Below the pieces are notes generated by a model. The model saw nothing but the letters and a program-made list of their open reading frames with translations, ran no database searches and was not told where the DNA came from. From the NCBI GenBank assembly GCA_002007465.1, contig LNAC01001215.1, forward strand, positions 129,540 through 193,539: DNA of 64,000 nucleotides, given 5' to 3'. Positions 1-10,440 of this stretch are shown one piece after another. The position numbers and the translations under genes are program-made. Positions within the stretch are counted from its first letter, which is position 1, and each line of letters begins with the position of its first letter. This stretch comes from Ailurus styani. Lineage: Eukaryota > Chordata > Mammalia > Carnivora > Ailuridae.

Positions 1-515
1 TTTCTCCAAAATGTGATTTTTTTTATTCAAAATGCAACTTTACCTAAAACAGATTTGTTTGAGAATCTCAAGTGTAGAAAAGATATTTTCCCAAATGTTT
101 ACTTGCTTTCTTGGGAATATATCATAAATTCTCATATATCAGAAAAATCAATGAATCTTACACATTTTTCTCTTATCTGAATTTCTCAGTATTGTATCAG
201 CAGATGGCACTCTCTGAATAACCCATTTAAATTAATTTCTTTGGTACTTATGCTATTTTTAAATTATTTTAAGTGTACTCATGGGAAATAGAATGGTTTT
301 GTTAAGAAGCATAAGGAACACTCATTCTACGTTTAATGCAGAATGTAATTATTTAGCTGGTGCACCCAGATTGACAATAAGCTTCTTGACTTTAACTTCA
401 TACCAGAAATTGAATGTTTCCTTTTATTAATGGCCAGGTCATGAAATTTTGCTTTTGTATCAAAGGGGGTTTCCCGTTTCATTTATTTCTAAGGATGAAA
501 TTACCTTATGTCTTG
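1..515. other. AT-rich stretch, nothing recognised
   Basis: AT-rich DNA with short homopolymer runs. I see no coding frame, no repeat family and no regulatory site I can support. Confidence 0.5.
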
Positions 516-851
516 GGTTGCTACAATAAAATACCACAGACTATATAGCTTATAAAAACACAATTTTTTTTTATCATGATTCTAGAGGCAGAAGTCCAAG
601 ATCAGAGTGCTAGCATTGTTGGGCAAAGGCCCTTTCCAGGTCAGACTTGTCTGTCTTCACACAGTGGAAAGGGTAATCTAGCTCTCTGAGCCTTTTTACA
701 AGGGCACTGATGCCATTTATGGGGATTCCACCATCATGACCTAATCATTTCCAAAAGTCCAACCACTGAATACTGTCATCTTAGGCATTAAGTTTTCAAC
801 ATAAAAATTGGGGGGCTGGGGCAGGGGACAGTCATTCAGAACATAGCAACT
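516..851 (-). mobile_element. MaLR-type LTR (MLT1/MST-like), antisense
   Basis: The block runs from a motif like TTGCTACAATAAAATACCAC through GGCAGAAGTCCAAGATCA and CATGACCTAATCATTTCC to ACAGTCATTCAGAACATAGC. This is the reverse complement of the common mammalian MaLR (ERVL-like) long terminal repeat. It is diverged and has no internal retroviral coding sequence beside it, so it is a solo relic of an old insertion. Sub-family not resolved from memory. Confidence 0.7.
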
Positions 852-1639
852 TAGGTGAGGTACTATCTTGTTTCTCTAAGTCCTTTAGAGGCCTAGAGTC
901 TATACCTAAATCCACAATTATAATAGTTGAGCCTTCACTCTCTTCTGCCATATATCACTATACCTCTACATGCTTTAATCCTTTATTTTTCCTTCTGATA
1001 TTGCAAGGGATATCTAGAAAGAACTTTTAGATAATGTCTGTCTGAAGAGCTTTCAGGGTCTTCTTCCATGACCTCATAACTGCTGTCTATTGACACAGTA
1101 GTGTGTAAGTAGGATATACCTGTAAGGATTTTACCACCTGCCTGAATTTTCTCTTTAAATCTTGTCCCTGGTCTCCCTCATATGCAAGTGATTCCTTACA
1201 TAATTCATTCAACTCCTGAACAATTCCCTTTATTGGCAATCAAGGAAGAAACTGCTTTTCCATCCATATAATTGGTGTTGATTTTAGTAAATGAGTTCAG
1301 GAAAGTGAAATCTACTCCTGAGTTCCAACTTAAAGGACAACTTTAATCTTTAGTGGTGCTAGTAGGTTCAGTATATTAAAAAAATGAAAGGTTTTTAGAA
1401 CATATATAACTAGCATTGTCTGCAATACTGTCCAAAAACATATTATAGTGAGATAACATTTTCAATTATTGGATGGGTTGAGTAAACAGGCTGGTGAAAT
1501 GCAGCGATTGCAAAAATGTGGAGAAATGGTTATATACATTCATTTCTGTTATGGAAATAAATTATAAAGATTTATAAAATTTTCTGCTCATTACTATCTA
1601 CATTTTAATTGTCCCTGACCTATTATTCCATAATTACAG
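852..1639. other. No confident feature
   Basis: AT-rich. The last 200 bases (about 1440-1640) may be a further eroded part of the L1 that is clearer just downstream, but the match is too weak to call. No coding signal. Confidence 0.35.
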
Positions 1640-1925
1640 TTTGAAGCCTATACCCTAAGAAAATAAAAGCGATATCTGTAAAGATACACGGGCAAGATGT
1701 TTACTGTAGCAGTATTTATTTTGGCAAAACAAAACAACACAGAAATTATTAACAACCTCATGTTTATCACAGGGAAAGAATATGTATCTTATGGTATATT
1801 CTCATCTTTATACAATAAGCTACTACGAAAAAGATTGAATTAGATCGGCATGTATTTTATCAGAAAGAGATCAATGATATATCAAGTTTAAAATACTGCA
1901 AAGTAATCAACATAGTATTTTCCAA
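1640..1925 (+). mobile_element. Ancient L1 3' portion, sense
   Basis: The order of words (AAAGATACACGGGCAAGATG, TTTACTGTAGCAGTATTTAT, later a diverged 'ATGGTATATTC' and 'GAGATCAATGATATATCAAG') follows the end of ORF2 and the start of the 3' region in old mammalian L1M elements. No open frame survives. Boundaries are approximate. Confidence 0.55.
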
Positions 1926-2519
1926 TATCTTTAAAAAAGAAAATCTTTCTTTCTCTCTCCTCTCATTCTGCACCACCTTCCTCTGTCCCTCTTTCTCTAC
2001 ACACATTCACAGAAACACACATATACATATGCGTGTATTTTTTGGGGGGGGTAAGCACAGAGAAATGATGAATGATTACATAGCATGTGTTTATAGATAA
2101 ACATGTGATAATCTAACAAAACATTTATATCTGAATATATATAGCTTTTATAATGTATATAACACATATCTAAATAACATGTAAATATAGATAGTCTAAA
2201 GAGTGGTATTGGAGGAAGTATGAGAGAGATTAGTGTTTTTTCATTTGTGTACAATCTGTATTGCTTAATTTGTTACAATGAACATTATTAAATTTGAAAT
2301 TATAATAAATTGTAATAATCAAACTTGAAGATAACTAACTGAAATAAAATAATATCTGAAAACTGGAAATATGAAAGATTACAAGGATATAGCACTTGAA
2401 AATAAAAGATTCAAATTACTTTTGAAAGGACTGTTTTTGTAGTAAATGATAAATAACAATCTGATTTTGTACTTCTCACTTTCCATTGAAATAACCAAAG
2501 CATAAGATGTAAAGTTATG
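1926..2519. other. Simple-sequence patches, nothing else seen
   Basis: Holds a short pyrimidine-rich run near 1945-2000, an ACACACATATACATAT patch and a run of eight G near 2044. The 85-codon minus-strand open frame here is low complexity and has no recognisable domain. Confidence 0.4.
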
Positions 2520-2925
2520 ATAACACTTATTACTGGAAATATATTTGGACTCCAAAAAAAAAGTCCAACTCAGAAGCTAACAGTAGAATCGTGGTTGTCA
2601 GATGCTGGAGTGTGGGGGAAACAGAGAAATATTGGTCAAGGATCTGACTTTCCAGTGATAAGACGGGTAAGTTCTGAGGATCTAACATATAGAATGGTGA
2701 CCATTGTTAATAATACTGTATTGGATGTTTGAAGATTGCTAAGAAAATGGATTTTAAGCATTCTCACCACAAAGGGGTAAAAAAAGTAGCAATGGCAGAT
2801 GATGTATCTATTATTTAACTTGTTTGAGGTGATCACACTGTATACTTCTACCAAATCATCACATTGTATACATAAGGTATGTACAATTTTGTCATTTATA
2901 TTTCAATAAAGCTGGGAAATCAATC
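2520..2925 (+). mobile_element. L1MA/L1MB-type 3' UTR, sense
   Basis: Runs in the order expected for old L1 3' UTRs: GTGGTTGTCAGATGCTGGAG, TAAGTTCTGAGGATCTAACA, TAATAATACTGTATTGGATG, CATTCTCACCACAAA, CAAATCATCACATTGTATAC and a terminal TTTCAATAAAGCTGGGAAAT polyadenylation region. It is 5'-truncated. The small open frames on both strands here are shadows of this repeat. Confidence 0.85.
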
Positions 2926-4450
2926 AATCAATTAATCTCTAAGAAAAATAGGTATCTGTCAAAGTCCAGGTAAGAGGTGTTTCAATATTTAAATCATCCA
3001 AAGGTATACAAGAGGCTGTTTCAAAGACATTTGCCCCAGTTGATACCTTTTGTATAGGCCAGGTTTATTTGACTTCTCTACTCCTCATCAAGTATCTATG
3101 TCTAAAATTATCCCAAGACCAAATTTTCCAGCAACACTTTATGAATCAGCAATAAAATTGGATTGGAGGTGGCAAATTGTCTCTTATAATAGGAAGTCAT
3201 AATAATTGACTAGAGATTCAAGAGACATAATAGCCTAGTCGGATTTTTAGGTTTTTTCTGCAGTGCTGTTGGCAAGTGACAAACTGCAGAGAGCATGACC
3301 AAATAGCAGAAACAAGTTTTATTTTTTATCTAACAAACCCCAAAGGAGTTCTATTTACTGATTTAGCACTTATGCCATTAAGTATTTGACAATTATCTCG
3401 AGGAAAGAAAATATATATCCAATGACAGTTGTCTCTCCCACAGTCTGATCTTTCCTCCAGACCTTACCCTCCTGTGTTTTATTCTTCTTCTTAATAACAT
3501 CTCCTGTTATGTAATTTCAAAAAGTGAACACCCTGTTTCTTAACGAGTGAGATCAGAGAAATGTCTGTGTTGTTGCAAATTTTTCTTCATGTACCATCAC
3601 TATGACCAAGGATTCTTGTGCAACCAGAGTGGAAAAAGAATCTCCATTTGGAGTGCTTGTTACACTGCCAGGAGGGGACCAGTCACTCCAACCAACCTTC
3701 TCAGTTATGTTCCATTTGTTGGTTTTGACAAGGCTTATTATGCAATATCCTTTATTAATGATTTTTGGAGAATTAAGTTTTGGCTCCTAGTGCCATCCTT
3801 TCATTATCCAGCCTACTTTAATTGACAACACGTCTTAGAGTTTATAATATGTAGTTTGCACTATTTCTCAGTTTCTGTAGTTTTTCTCTTAATTTTATTT
3901 GTATTCTTCTCATTCTTTTGTTTGGTAAGTCTAGTTTGGAGGTTTTACTATCCCATCATTCAGGTTTACAGAAGTCTCACTATTTAAATATATTTCAGTG
4001 AAAATAAGACACTAATAGAGGTAAATGAGAAAGGGAAGGGGGAAGAGGAGAAATTGACAGAGTAAAGATTCAAGGTGGTATAGGAGCTACCTTCCATTAG
4101 ATGGGACATTTAAAAGGACAGAAAGAGTAAAGGATCAGTGGGGATGTAAGTTAGTTTAATGCTCTGGTTATAGGATGTTGAGATAATGAACAACTTATAG
4201 CCCTACTTTATAAGAAGTAAGAAGTGAGGCCATTTGTTCAGAAAGAATACAAAAGAACCACATAATGTCTTAGTTCTGAACATTGTGGTTTTGTATTTTT
4301 TACATTTTTTGTTGGTTGCTCATTTGTTTGCTTTTCTGAATTAGGAAAGCCCTTGTATATTATATGATTATTATTAATCTATGTTGATTATGGTGGTGGG
4401 TTTCTATTTACTTTAATTTTGCTAGATTCGTTATTATCTATCATTCATTT
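2926..4450. other. No recognised feature
   Basis: Single-copy-looking AT-rich DNA. It includes a 92-codon open frame at 3547-3825 (+) with no domain, no Kozak context I would trust and no splice context. 3830-3960 could be a very eroded antisense L1 piece, but I cannot support it. Confidence 0.35.
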
Positions 4451-4463
4451 TATATATGATTTT

Positions 4464-4684
4464 TATTATTTTTTATTTTATTTTATTTTTTTATCAAAGA
4501 TTTTATTTATTTATTTGACAGAGAAGGACACAGTGAGAGAGGGAACACAAGCAGGGGGAGTGGGAGAGGGAGAAGCAGGCTCCCCGCTGAGCAGGGAGCC
4601 TGATGCGGGGCTCAGTCCCAGGACCCCAGGATCATAACCTGAGCTGAAGGCAGACGCTTAATAACTGAGCCCCCCAGGTGCCCC
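4464..4684 (-). mobile_element. CAN-SINE (SINEC), antisense
   Basis: Starts with the reverse-complemented A/T-rich tail (AAAGATTTTATTTATTTATT) and ends with the tRNA-derived head (CTGAGCCCCCCAGGTGCCCC). Approximate target-site duplications of 13 bases flank it (TATATATGATTTT at 4451-4463, TATGTATGATTTT at 4685-4697). Older sub-type: ACGCTTAATAACTGAGCC head rather than the TTTAACCCACTGAGCC form. Confidence 0.95.
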
Positions 4685-4754
4685 TATGTATGATTTTAAA
4701 TTTGTGGTCAAGCTGAGAAACTTCAGTGATATTTTGCTATTTTTGTCACTTATT

Positions 4755-4954
4755 TATTTATTTATTTAAAAGATTTTATTTATTTGACAGGCAGAGAGAG
4801 ATCACAAGTAGGCAGAGAGGCAGGCAGAGAGAGAGAAGGAAGCAGGCTCCCCACTGAGCAGGGAGCCCGATGCGGGGCTTGATCCCAGGACCCTGAGATC
4901 ATGACCTGAGCTGAAGGCAGAGGCTTTAACCCACTGAGCCACCCAGGCACCCCC
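4755..4954 (-). mobile_element. CAN-SINE, young mustelid-like type, antisense
   Basis: Carries the diagnostic words ATCACAAGTAGGCAGAGAGG and TTTAACCCACTGAGCC. It lies about 70 bases after another antisense SINE in the same orientation. I could not identify a clean target-site duplication. Confidence 0.95.
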
Positions 4955-5650
4955 TTGTTTTTTTACCTAGTATCTAAGACCCCTTCCTATAGTAATCCCA
5001 ATTAACTCTGGGGGTATGAATTCTTATTTATTTATATAGAATTTGTAGTTCTATAAACTAGGTGTTATGGGAGACCCAAGTTAGAATTATCAGATCATTT
5101 CCTTAGGGTTCTGAATCTAGATTGGTCAAATACAAGCACAGGAGGAAATGGCGGGAGTACATTTGTTCTCATGCTGGTGTCCATGTAAATAATTTCCCGA
5201 AAACTGACCAATATATTTTCTTCAGGGTAAGTCAACAATTATATTTACTACATTTATACATACCTGTACATGCATGCATATTTCTCTTCCTTGCTTATAT
5301 TAAAATACATATTATCTGTAAAATACAAAGTATTTTTAATATTTCTGCAATTTTATATCCCTTACTTATTTATATTATAACCTAATATCTCTGGGTTATT
5401 GCATGGATTAAAATTCAGTAAAGAACAAGTCTCAGGGACAAGGTGTCAGAGATGCTGACTATTTGGTCATAAAATACTGTGTTTTACATTATTAAAAGGA
5501 CTATCAAAACATCTAACATGTTACAATAGTCCTATCAAAACAGCTATGACATGATGTTGTACTTCCTTTGTCTAGGTGGATTCATAAAAACAGGGGTATT
5601 CTGACAGTCCTCTTACCCAGGATACAACGCTGATTTTCACTACACTATAT
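4955..5650. other. No recognised feature
   Basis: AT-rich DNA, including an 87-codon open frame at 5122-5385 (+) whose translation is hydrophobic low-complexity with no known domain. I regard it as chance. Confidence 0.4.
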
Positions 5651-5665
5651 TATTCCTTATTTTTT

Positions 5666-5844
5666 AAAAAAGATTTTATTTATTTATTTGACACACAGTG
5701 AGAGATCAGATCACAAGTAGGCAGAGAGGCAGGCAGAGAGAGAGGAGGAAGCAGCTCCCGATGCGGGCCTCGATCCCAGGTCCCTGAGATCATGATATGA
5801 GCTGAAGGCAGAGGCGTTAATCCACTGAGCCACCCAGGCGCTCT
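5666..5844 (-). mobile_element. CAN-SINE, young mustelid-like type, antisense, with internal deletion
   Basis: Tail words AAGATTTTATTTATTTATTT and ATCACAAGTAGGCAGAGAGG lead to the head TCCACTGAGCCACCCAGGCG. About 20 bases normally found between GCAGG and CCCGATG are missing (see AGCAGCTCCCGATGCGGG). The perfect 14-base flanking duplication TATTCCTTATTTTT (5651-5664 and 5866-5879) does not abut the head: 21 extra bases sit between. Confidence 0.95.
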
Positions 5845-5879
5845 TAATTCTTGATTTCAATATCCTATTCCTTATTTTT

Positions 5880-6540
5880 ATGGATGCATGTTTAACTACT
5901 AAAATAAGTATGACAAGATAAATTACCCTCAAAATATTCTTAAAATTCACAGCCTTTAATGACTTTATAAATCAAAACGCATGTATTATTCCATTCCATT
6001 TCAGTAAAAATAGCCTAAAACAGATTTGTCTCATTTACTGCACTATGGTGAAACTAAAGAAACATAAAAGTATAGAATATGCCTGTTTCATGTATTCCTT
6101 TCCCCTTAAAAATTAAAACTTAAAACATAAACTTTGCAGATGTGGAGGATATATTAATCCTCTTTTCCTGATGTAATCATATAAAATATTTTATCCAAAT
6201 GAAATCCCAAAGTTTCACCTTTAACTAATGAAGTACAATATTATTTTAATACAACTATATGCATCTTTTAGAGAGCGTAGATTCAAAGACATGCAAGTAA
6301 AATATTCAAGCATTAACCAAATATTTTTCCTATACACAATTATCTTTTTATCCAGTTAGGTGCCTTCTTTTGATCCCACTGTACTGGAGAGTGACACATT
6401 ATTCAACTAATATTGACCAAGTACTAGCAACAGAATAAAAGTATAAAAGCTTCATTTCTCAAGGATAATATTAAGGCACCAGAGTTTTATCTAAGATGGA
6501 CAGAGGATAAAGTTTAAGAGAAACTTGTATTTAAAAACCA
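5880..6540. other. No recognised feature
   Basis: AT-rich single-copy-looking DNA; nothing coding or repetitive recognised. Confidence 0.4.
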
Positions 6541-6785
6541 CTACCCTAATGGTTGACATGTACAACTAACGTTTGTTGTGTAGTAAATAGGCGATATAAC
6601 TATTCCTCTTCCTATTCATAGGTTTACTTATTTAATCTTATCATAACCCTTTATGGTAAGTAAAATTATTATCTATTTTCTAACAGAGCAACAGAGGTTA
6701 AGTATAACGCCCCAGGTCACACAGCTATGAAACAGAGGAAGGGGATTTCAATACAGATTGCCTGGCTCCAGCCACTATGATAAAC
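6541..6785 (+). mobile_element. MIR element, sense
   Basis: The core pattern of the mammalian-wide tRNA-derived SINE is readable: an 'ACTTATTTAATCTTATCATAACCCT' type stretch, then ACAGAGGTTAAGTATAACGC, CCCAGGTCACACAGCTATGA and CCTGGCTCCAGCCACTATGA. Diverged, as expected for a pre-eutherian or early eutherian insertion. Confidence 0.8.
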
Positions 6786-7230
6786 TGTCAGTCAAAGCTC
6801 AGCATACTATTAGAGTTAGTTTCCATTAACTGCTTACTAAGATTAGTATTTTCTGATAGAAGGAGAGGTATTTTGCACATTGTAGTATAACTGTAATTAT
6901 TAGTAATACTGTAATTCATCTAATTGAAGTTGCTATCATAATTCACACCATTATTTTATATACCAGTAAATAGGAATTGTCAATTTAATTATAATACGAT
7001 CTTCTTCAAATTTTTATTTTATAATTATTAAAAGAATTCCTTTGATAGATCTGACAGAGTATTTAGAATGATATGACACTTAACACTAAACCATGCACAC
7101 ATCTTGACTTTTTAGCATATTTAATCAATAGTATCATTACAAGGTGCATCATAAACATCAATTATAATAGCCATCTCAGTTTCAGATATTCTAAAATGTG
7201 AAAAAACAGGTTTGGAAGAAATAAAATATA
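6786..7230. other. No recognised feature
   Basis: AT-rich with short TAAT-type runs. Nothing supported. Confidence 0.4.
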
Positions 7231-7345
7231 AAAGTAGCTGGTATTTATTGAAGACCTACAAAAACCACAGCATTTCACTTGTTGTCTTTACATGGATTAT
7301 GTCATCAAATTTCATCAACGGAAAACAGAGGACCAGAGCTATAAC
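7231..7345 (+). mobile_element. Probable MIR fragment, sense
   Basis: GGTATTTATTGAAGACCTAC, then CATTTCACTTG and CATGGATTATGTCATCAAAT followed by an ACAGAGGACCAGAG-like motif. This follows the MIR 5' to core order but is heavily eroded. Confidence 0.5.
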
Positions 7346-8094
7346 AAACCCAATGTAAAGGAAGGGATAACAGCCATCAAGTAAGTCCTATCACACTGCA
7401 TAATTGTACATGTGTAGCATAATTTTTTAAAAAGAAATTTAAGTAATAATAGTCTTTTGGGATTAAAAATACATTCATAGCCACCAACTTCAACACACTA
7501 ACCATAATGTGTTCTACTATAAGAGAGACTTGATTCCTTTAACTCATGTTTATTTATTACCCAAGTCAAAATTTAAGTTAAATCTTAAATTGAGCTATGA
7601 TTCAGCTGAATGCTTTTTATTTTTTTAGGGTAAAATGTACTCTATAGCGTTCACATGTTCCTTAAAGTTACTTTCAACATAAATTTAACATATATAAACT
7701 TAGACATTTGGATAATTACCAAAGATTTACTAAAAATATGTCATGAATTATAATAAAGTCTTAAATTATAGCTTTAATATTTTGTTTATGACTTAAAAGG
7801 TATTATAAAAGGAATATGAAAAAGCAATGGAGTATCAAGGGAATATATAAAACCTTGTATACTAATAAAAGTTTTTCAAAATTCTGCCCTCCTTTCTCAT
7901 GTTATATCCAAAAATTGAAAGTGCAGAACTCCTGAGGCATTGGTTGAAAATTTTCTATGAGCAGGACTTATAGGTGGAGACTCACTTTTTGCTTAGGCAA
8001 TACCTGGTTCAAGATATGACAGCTATTCCAAAAAAAGAATAGAATACTGTATGATTAGAAAAAAATTGGTTCCTTTTTGAAATGTAACTAATGC
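7346..8094. other. No recognised feature
   Basis: AT-rich. The final 60 bases may already belong to the L1 that follows. Confidence 0.35.
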
Positions 8095-8650
8095 AAAAGA
8101 AGACAAGGAAAAGGGAAAAATTAAGAGTAGATGGGTGGGGAATGGGACAAAAACAAAGACCAAGATGATACATTTAAATCCAACCATGTTGGTGACTGCA
8201 TTATATATAAGTAGGTTAAACACAGCAATTATAAGGCAGAGCAATTATAACGTATTTTTTTAAAAGAATCAATTATATCCTACTAGAGGAAATGCACTTT
8301 ATATAACAAGAGAAAGATGGATTAAAAGCTAAAGGATGCAATAAGGTACATCAGGCAGACATCAACTAAAAGGAGGACTGACTGGCTATATTAATATCAA
8401 ACAAATTATGCTTCATTACTGATAGAGAAGGACATTTCATAATGACAAAAGTGTCAATTCATCAAGAAGCCCTATCAATCTTCAATGTAACTGATTGAAA
8501 GAGAGAGAGAGAGGGAAAAGACCCTTTATCAATATCAGAAAAAAGAAGGGTTGTCACTAGATAGCTTACAGAATTTAAAAGATAATAAAAACATGAGCCA
8601 ACATTATACTAGTAAAATTGATATATTAGATGGGATAGACTTGAGAAAAT
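8095..8650 (+). mobile_element. Old L1, ORF2 endonuclease-to-linker region, sense
   Basis: The words TGGATTAAAAGCTAAAGGAT, GACTGGCTATATTAATATCA, GAGAAGGACATTTCATAATG and GTGTCAATTCATCAAGAAGC match in order the region of L1 ORF2 after the endonuclease core. The frame is broken by many stops. Both ends of the element are missing, so this is an internal relic. Confidence 0.75.
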
Positions 8651-8833
8651 AATCATGGGACTATATTAATTACTAATCAATTTAACAGAAATATATCTAT
8701 GCAGATTTTTAGTAATGTTAATCATTTGTGTTTTTCAAAGAAGTTGTTTATTCCATCAAAATTTTCTGAATTTTTCCTTAAAGACAAGATCAAGTTATTT
8801 TTAAGATGTTAATTTATTACAAATTATTCAATA

Positions 8834-9848
8834 CAGGCGTATCTCATTTTACTGTGGTCTACTGCGCTTTGCCATAGTTCTTTTTTATTTTTAAACAAAA
8901 TAAAGATTTGTGGCAACCCTGTGTTGAGGAAGTCTATCAGTGCCGTTTTCCCAACATTTACTTCGTGTCTCTGCATCACATTTTGGTAATTCTCACAATA
9001 TTTCAAATTGTTTTATTATTATCATGTTTGTTACAGTGATCTGTGATCAGTGATCTTCGATGTTGCTTTTGTAACTGGGGTGCCATGAACCACACCCATA
9101 TAAGATAGCAAACTTAATCCATAAATGTTGGCTGTGTTCTGACTGCTCCATTGACTGGCCAACCCCATATTTCTCCCTCTCTTCAAGCTTCCCTACTCCC
9201 TGAGACACAATATTGAAATCAGGCCAATTAATAACTACAATTGCCTGTAAATGTTCAAGTGAAAGGAAAAGTCACATGTATCTCAATTTAAATGAAAAGC
9301 TAGAAATAATTAAGCTTAATGAGGAAGGCATGTCAAAAGCTGAGATAGGTCAAGGCTAAGCCCCTTGAATCACTTAGCCAAACTGTGATTGCAAAGGAAA
9401 ATTTCTTGAAGGAAATTAAAAATTATACTCCACTGAACACACAAATAATTTCAAAAAAAGTGAAAAAGGCTTATTGCTGACATGGAGAAAGTTTGAGTGA
9501 TCTCGATAGAAGATCAAACCAGCCACAACATCCCTTTAAACCAGAGCCTAATCCAGAGCAAGGCCTTAACTCTAATTCCGTGATGGTGCAGAGAGGCGAG
9601 TAAGCTTCAGGAGAAAAGTTTGAAGCTAGCAGAGGTTAGTTAGTAAGGCTTAAGGAAAGAAACCATCTCTGTAATATAAAAGTGCAAAGGGAAGCAGGAG
9701 GTGCTGATGGAGAAGCTGCAGCAAATTATCCAGAAGATCTAGCTCAGATCATTAATGAACGTGGATACATGAAACAACAGATTTTCAGTGTGAACGCAAC
9801 AGCCTTCTAGTGGAAGAAGATGCCATCTAAGTGTCTTTAGCAGCTGGG
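8834..9848 (+). mobile_element. Tigger1-type (pogo/Tc1-mariner) DNA transposon, 5' part
   Basis: Begins at a TA dinucleotide (8832-8833) with a CAGGCGTATCTC terminal inverted repeat, continues through GATTTGTGGCAACCCTGTGT and the CACATTTTGGTAATTCTCAC leader, then the transposase region. It stops abruptly at about 9832-9848, within the catalytic domain, where unrelated sequence begins. The 3' half and the right inverted repeat are absent. Tigger1 is an ancient eutherian family, related to the domesticated TIGD genes. Confidence 0.88.
9240..9831 (+). pseudogene. Tigger1 transposase remnant
   Basis: Reads, with frameshifts and stops, as the N-terminal half of a pogo-family transposase. The CENP-B-like helix-turn-helix region comes first (around LKLIKLNEEGMSKAEIG), followed by the HTH_Tnp_Tc5-like part and the start of the DDE domain. 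The expected start codon is ATT at 9240-9242. The first catalytic aspartate, in a V-D-E-T-A type motif, is an asparagine codon here (AAC, 9793-9795), and a TAG stop follows four codons later. The protein cannot be functional: no start, broken frame, mutated catalytic residue and truncated domain. Domain assignments come from knowledge of the TIGD/pogo family, not from a search. Confidence 0.85.
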
Positions 9849-9975
9849 GAAGGCAGGCACACACTTACTCTCTTTCTTCTATTGGGTTCGCTGGCCTCTC
9901 TAGCTGGGAGATGTGCCACCTGGGAAGGATGGTGGATGCTGGCAAATTTCCTCTTACCCACTCCAATATATTCAA

Positions 9976-9978
<3 letters not shown>

Positions 9979-10012
<34 letters not shown>
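9979..10012. repeat. (CA)n microsatellite
   Basis: About 16 uninterrupted CA units, directly before the duplicated sequence that flanks the assembly gap. Confidence 0.95.
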
Positions 10013-10013
<1 letters not shown>

Positions 10014-10017
10014 CAGC

Positions 10018-10163
10018 GGAGTATGCTGAAATGTCTCTTCTGAAAGTCTGGACTTCTACAGAGCCTCTAGTCTGCGGGTGTCTGCACAAGNGGAGTATGC
10101 TAAATGTCTCTTCTGAAAGTCTGGACTTCTACAGAGCCTCTAGTCTGCGGGTGTCTGCACAAG
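10018..10163. repeat. Direct duplication across a single-N gap
   Basis: Bases 10018-10090 (73 bases) and 10092-10163 (72 bases) are the same sequence apart from one indel (GCTGAAATG versus GCTAAATG), separated only by the N at 10091. This is the signature of two contig ends that overlap but were joined across a gap instead of being merged. Confidence 0.95.
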
Positions 10164-10440
10164 TTAGCCTTTCCCAGGTGTTCCCACACCTGTCCAAGAG
10201 GAGCTGAAGCCAGTTCACAGGTTCCAGTCCATACCACAGTCTATACTGAGGTCTCTCTATTATCCACTGCACGGCTGGGCGAGATGCCTCCCGGATAACT
10301 TGGCCTGTGACGCTGGAATCCACAAATCCCAAAGAGGCACTTTTGTTTGTGAATAAATGTCAAATTTTAGTTGTTAAAGAGGGACAAAAACGAGGCATGT
10401 CTTCTCTCACCGTGAACGCTGACATCACTTCTCCATTTCT

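Larger units (their letters stand above)
9849..10440. other. Unclassified GC-richer block, possible ancient repeat
   Basis: This block differs from its surroundings: higher GC content and several CpG dinucleotides (10261-10315 has four or five). It begins where the Tigger element breaks off and contains a (CA)n array and a one-base gap. Words near the right end (TTTGTTTGTGAATAAATGTC, AGTTGTTAAAGAGGGACAAA) resemble, reverse-complemented, a mammalian interspersed repeat I half-remember (an L1 5' end or an LTR). I cannot name it. The 60-98-codon frames on both strands are shadows of the CA repeat and of the duplicated gap flank. Confidence 0.35.

Noticed and set aside
3547..3825. 92-codon frame in repeat-free DNA
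   Set aside because: No domain, no supporting splice or promoter structure, and length within chance for an AT-rich window of this size.
8500..8515. Regular GA-rich and CT-rich short runs as CRISPR-like spaced repeats
   Set aside because: They are simple microsatellite patches in a vertebrate genome; no spacer-repeat architecture exists in the window.
9038..9058. Short palindromic GATCTGTGATCAGTGATC
   Set aside because: Belongs to the known leader sequence of the Tigger1 transposon, so not an independent regulatory element.
9827..10332. Overlapping frames on both strands, with poly-Thr/His or poly-Cys/Val runs
   Set aside because: Created by the (CA)n repeat and by the duplicated gap flank; one even reads through the N.
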